Below are positions 15,166 to 16,649 of a DNA stretch of 16,649 nucleotides, in pieces. This DNA is from JAVVHH01 sp050954595 (GTDB lineage: Bacteria; Pseudomonadota; Alphaproteobacteria; Acetobacterales; Acetobacteraceae). Position numbers and translations under genes: made by a program. Below the pieces are notes generated by a model that saw nothing but the letters and a program-made list of their open reading frames with translations, ran no database searches and was not told where the DNA came from. The DNA lies in assembly GCA_050954595.1 (NCBI GenBank), contig JBPBQE010000359.1, positions 1-16,649 of the forward strand, read 5' to 3'. Positions within the stretch are counted from its first letter, which is position 1, and every line of letters starts with the position of its first letter.

Positions 15166-15176
15166 ATATTGTATAC
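15166..15176 (-). promoter_or_regulatory. Candidate -10 element and GTATAC palindrome
   Basis: On the minus strand TACAAT (15173-15168) matches the sigma-70 -10 consensus at five of six bases and overlaps the palindrome GTATAC (15171-15176). The surrounding TTGTATAC resembles one and a half arms of the TTGTA/TACAA sites used by many FCD-type GntR proteins. No good -35 element was found 16-18 bases upstream. If used, transcription would start near 15160 and the 9-bp inverted repeat would fall in the leader RNA. Confidence 0.3.
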
Positions 15177-15203
15177 CGTAGACACAAAGCGGTACTTTTC
15201 GGG

Positions 15204-15821
15204 TCAGGCGAACCGGTGTGTGGCCTTCCGGAAGGCAGGTCGTTCTTCGAGACGCAACACATATTCGCGGATCGCAGGATAGGGCGCGAGGTCGATGGGA
15301 CAGATGCGGCGGAACGTCGTGAACGGATAGGCCATCATGATGTCCGCGGCGGTGAAGTCAGGTCCGGCGAAGTAGCGATTCTCCTGCAGCCGCGCCTCGA
15401 CCAGGCCGAGGTTCATCGCCGTGCCGGCCCGCACTCGCGCCATGCCGGGATGGGTGTCGGGTGCGGGCAGCATGCGGTCTAGCGACCACTCTCGCAGCAG
15501 CTGAAGCATGAGACTGCCTTCCGCGTAATGCAGCCAGAACAGGTAGTGCGGGAAGGCCGGTGAGTCCGGCGCCGGTGCGAGCCGCCCGCCGCCGTGCCGC
15601 GCGATCAGGTACTCGACGATCGCACCGGACTCTGCGAGCACGATCCCGTCGTCGTCGATGATCGGGGCGCGCCCGAGGACGTGGGCGACCTTCAGCCCCG
15701 GGGGCGCATACAGATCTGGTTGGCGCAGGAATACCTTTAGCTCATAGGGAAGGCCGAGTTCCTCGAGCAGCCAGATGATCCGTTCCGATCGGGACTGATC
15801 GAGATGTGTGAGGGTGATCAT
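15204..15821 (-). CDS. Glutathione S-transferase family protein
   Basis: A 205-residue cytosolic GST-type enzyme that would conjugate glutathione to electrophiles or act as a glutathione-dependent lyase or peroxidase. The N-terminal thioredoxin-like domain (1-75) has a Ser-rich catalytic position in LDQSRSERI (Ser10/Ser12), the cis-proline Pro53 in GRAPII, and the glutathione-binding Glu64-Ser65 in AESGAIVEYL. The helical C-terminal domain has the folding motif FTAADIMMA (156-164) with Thr157 and Asp160. The ATG at 15821 gives a normal N-terminus with an AAGAG upstream. It is co-directional with the liv run but separated by 152 bases containing a candidate promoter, so it is likely a separate transcript. 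The substrate is unknown. Confidence 0.93.
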   Translation of the reverse strand: MITLTHLDQSRSERIIWLLEELGLPYELKVFLRQPDLYAPPGLKVAHVLGRAPIIDDDGIVLAESGAIVEYLIARHGGGRLAPAPDSPAFPHYLFWLHYAEGSLMLQLLREWSLDRMLPAPDTHPGMARVRAGTAMNLGLVEARLQENRYFAGPDFTAADIMMAYPFTTFRRICPIDLAPYPAIREYVLRLEERPAFRKATHRFA

Positions 15822-15893
15822 AGCGGTGCTCTTCAGGTGACCGTCGCACCTCGCAAGAACCGCGCCGACAGCATCATTACGCTCCTATCCGAT

Positions 15894-15899
15894 ATTGTA
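15894..15899 (-). promoter_or_regulatory. Candidate -10 element for the GST gene
   Basis: TACAAT on the minus strand matches the -10 consensus at five of six bases and would start transcription near 15887, giving a leader of about 65 bases. It is embedded in ATATTGTA on the plus strand, which repeats in the liv leader. No convincing -35 hexamer was seen. Confidence 0.2.
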
Positions 15900-15963
15900 G
15901 CCCGCAAACTTACCTCTGTTTGGCTGCTCACCCGTGATCGTACGCCAGAGCGGACTGTTGGCG

Positions 15964-15988
15964 GTCAGTCATGTCCGTTAAAACTGAC
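15964..15988. repeat. Short inverted repeat GTCAGT/ACTGAC
   Basis: GTCAGT (15964-15969) and ACTGAC (15983-15988) are exact inverted copies around 13 bases, and ATGTC/GACAT (15971-15975, 15986-15990) form a second overlapping pairing. It may be an operator or the relic of a mobile-element end. No transposase lies beside it. Confidence 0.3.
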
Positions 15989-16503
15989 ATTCAGGGGTTG
16001 GTTTACACCGAGCCCATCTGCCAGCTGCATGTGGGAACATATGCCAATGGCTAGAACGGCCAGCGTGAGTTTGCCCCCTCTGCACATGCAGCCAGTAATA
16101 GCTTAGCTATACCCCGGTTTGGCCCTTCTGCCGCCGCAACCTGCTCGATGACAGGCCAGTCAAACGTCACAGTGTCATTGCCAGGGTCCCAATGAGGCGC
16201 TCTGCACCGCCTGCGGCACGCGATATCGCTGGAACGACCAGTCTCGCACGCTGGATCTGGTTGCCACCGTCATGGGGCCGAGGCGGATGGGCCCGCCTCC
16301 TGGCCCCGCTCACCCTCGCCCGCGACACCAGCAATCAAACAATAGTGTGCTTCGCCTGGCTCGGTCGACAGTGGCAGAGTTCGGGCCTTGGATGGCGAGC
16401 TACACCGCTCTGCCCGTCGGTCTGCCCGCGCCACCACACGCGCCCAGGCGGCCTGCGCTGAGCGACCAACGCCGCGCCGGATTACTGCCGCGGTCGACCA
16501 ATC

Positions 16504-16510
16504 AGGAGAG
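16504..16510 (+). promoter_or_regulatory. Ribosome-binding site of the aldo/keto reductase gene
   Basis: AGGAGAG lies four bases before the ATG at 16515. It settles the start of the partial gene, because the same frame is open for about 120 codons further upstream with no family homology. Confidence 0.8.
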
Positions 16511-16514
16511 TACC

Positions 16515-16649
16515 ATGGATTTCAACCGGCTCGGCCACTCGGGTTTGCGTGTGCCAGCGTTAAGCTTCGGGACCGCGACCTTCGGCGGCGGTAACGACTT
16601 CTTCAAGGCCTGGGGCTCCACCGATGCCGGCGGAGCGTCCCGCCTGATC
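16515..16649 (+). CDS. Aldo/keto reductase, N-terminal part (cut by window end)
   Basis: The 45 codons present read MDFNRLGHSGLRVPALSFGT and then TATFGGGNDFFKAWGSTDA, the opening strands of the NAD(P)H-dependent aldo/keto reductase barrel. The RLG-x-SGL-x-V-x-x-LSFGT pattern is diagnostic of the family. The catalytic Asp, Tyr, Lys and His all lie beyond the window. A strong ribosome-binding site precedes the ATG. Transcribed away from GST, it begins a separate unit to the right. Together with the nearby GST and OYE genes it suggests handling of carbonyl or electrophilic compounds, which is inference. Confidence 0.88.
   Translation, partial: MDFNRLGHSGLRVPALSFGTATFGGGNDFFKAWGSTDAGGASRLI

Larger units (their letters stand above)
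15822..16514. other. Intergenic region between divergent genes
   Basis: This 693-base stretch separates GST (minus) from the aldo/keto reductase (plus). It must hold promoters for both. A TACAAT match lies at 15899-15894 on the minus strand, about 70 bases before the GST start, within the 8-mer ATATTGTA that also occurs at 15166-15173. A short plus-strand frame of 27 codons (15971-16054, MSVKTDIQGLVYTEP...) overlaps an inverted repeat and is not recognised. The A/T-richer part near 15880-16120 contrasts with the GC-rich remainder, and several longer frames here have no coding signature. Confidence 0.5.

Noticed and set aside
16152..16514. Open frame running upstream of the aldo/keto reductase start, with a CTACGTRYRW segment like half of a zinc ribbon
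   Set aside because: There is no start with a ribosome-binding site, the rest is Pro/Arg-rich without homology, and AGGAGAG plus the family N-terminus fix the real start at 16515. A pseudogene relic cannot be excluded.
1..16649. CRISPR arrays, tRNA or rRNA genes, toxin-antitoxin or phage-defence modules
   Set aside because: No regularly spaced repeats, tRNA-like folds or recognisable defence proteins were seen on either strand.

Overview
The window is GC-rich DNA from a proteobacterium, most likely an alphaproteobacterium. The transposase type, the paired ABC importers and the strong G/C bias at third codon positions point that way, but no rRNA or other marker gene confirms it. Nearly everything from 1721 to 15821 is coded on the minus strand, and no tRNA, rRNA or CRISPR array was seen.

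Left end (1-1720): a mosaic of mobile and broken DNA. An intact IS5-family transposase (421-1395, +) sits against the last ~81 codons of a FAD-dependent oxidoreductase (1451-1696, +) that has lost its 5' part. The flank left of the transposase does not hold the missing half. It holds a hairpin and a short coding-like tail on the minus strand.

Centre (1721-15051, minus): twelve co-directional genes, most of them overlapping or abutting. In transcription order they are a complete branched-chain-amino-acid-type (HAAT) ABC importer (substrate-binding protein, LivH, LivM, LivG, LivF), a GntR/FCD regulator, two tandem paralogous family-5 substrate-binding proteins, a complete dipeptide/oligopeptide-type importer (DppB, DppC, DppD and DppF-like), and an Old Yellow Enzyme family flavin reductase. 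The only breaks above 20 nt are on either side of gntR (54 and 31 nt), so this is either one long transcript or two operons meeting at the regulator. The likely picture is uptake of small organic compounds by two importers, reductive processing by the OYE enzyme, and control by an acid-sensing FCD regulator. The substrate cannot be read from the sequence.

Right end (15052-16649): a 152-bp leader/promoter region with a perfect 9-bp inverted repeat and a GTATAC palindrome, then a glutathione S-transferase gene (minus), a ~690-bp non-coding stretch, and the start of an aldo/keto reductase gene (+) cut by the window edge. OYE, GST, aldo/keto reductase and the FAD-oxidoreductase remnant give the locus a redox/detoxification flavour around two importers.

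I found no clearly new type of system. The most notable points are the duplicated binding proteins, the two unrelated importers in one gene run around one regulator, the candidate control sites, and the rearranged insertion-sequence junction.
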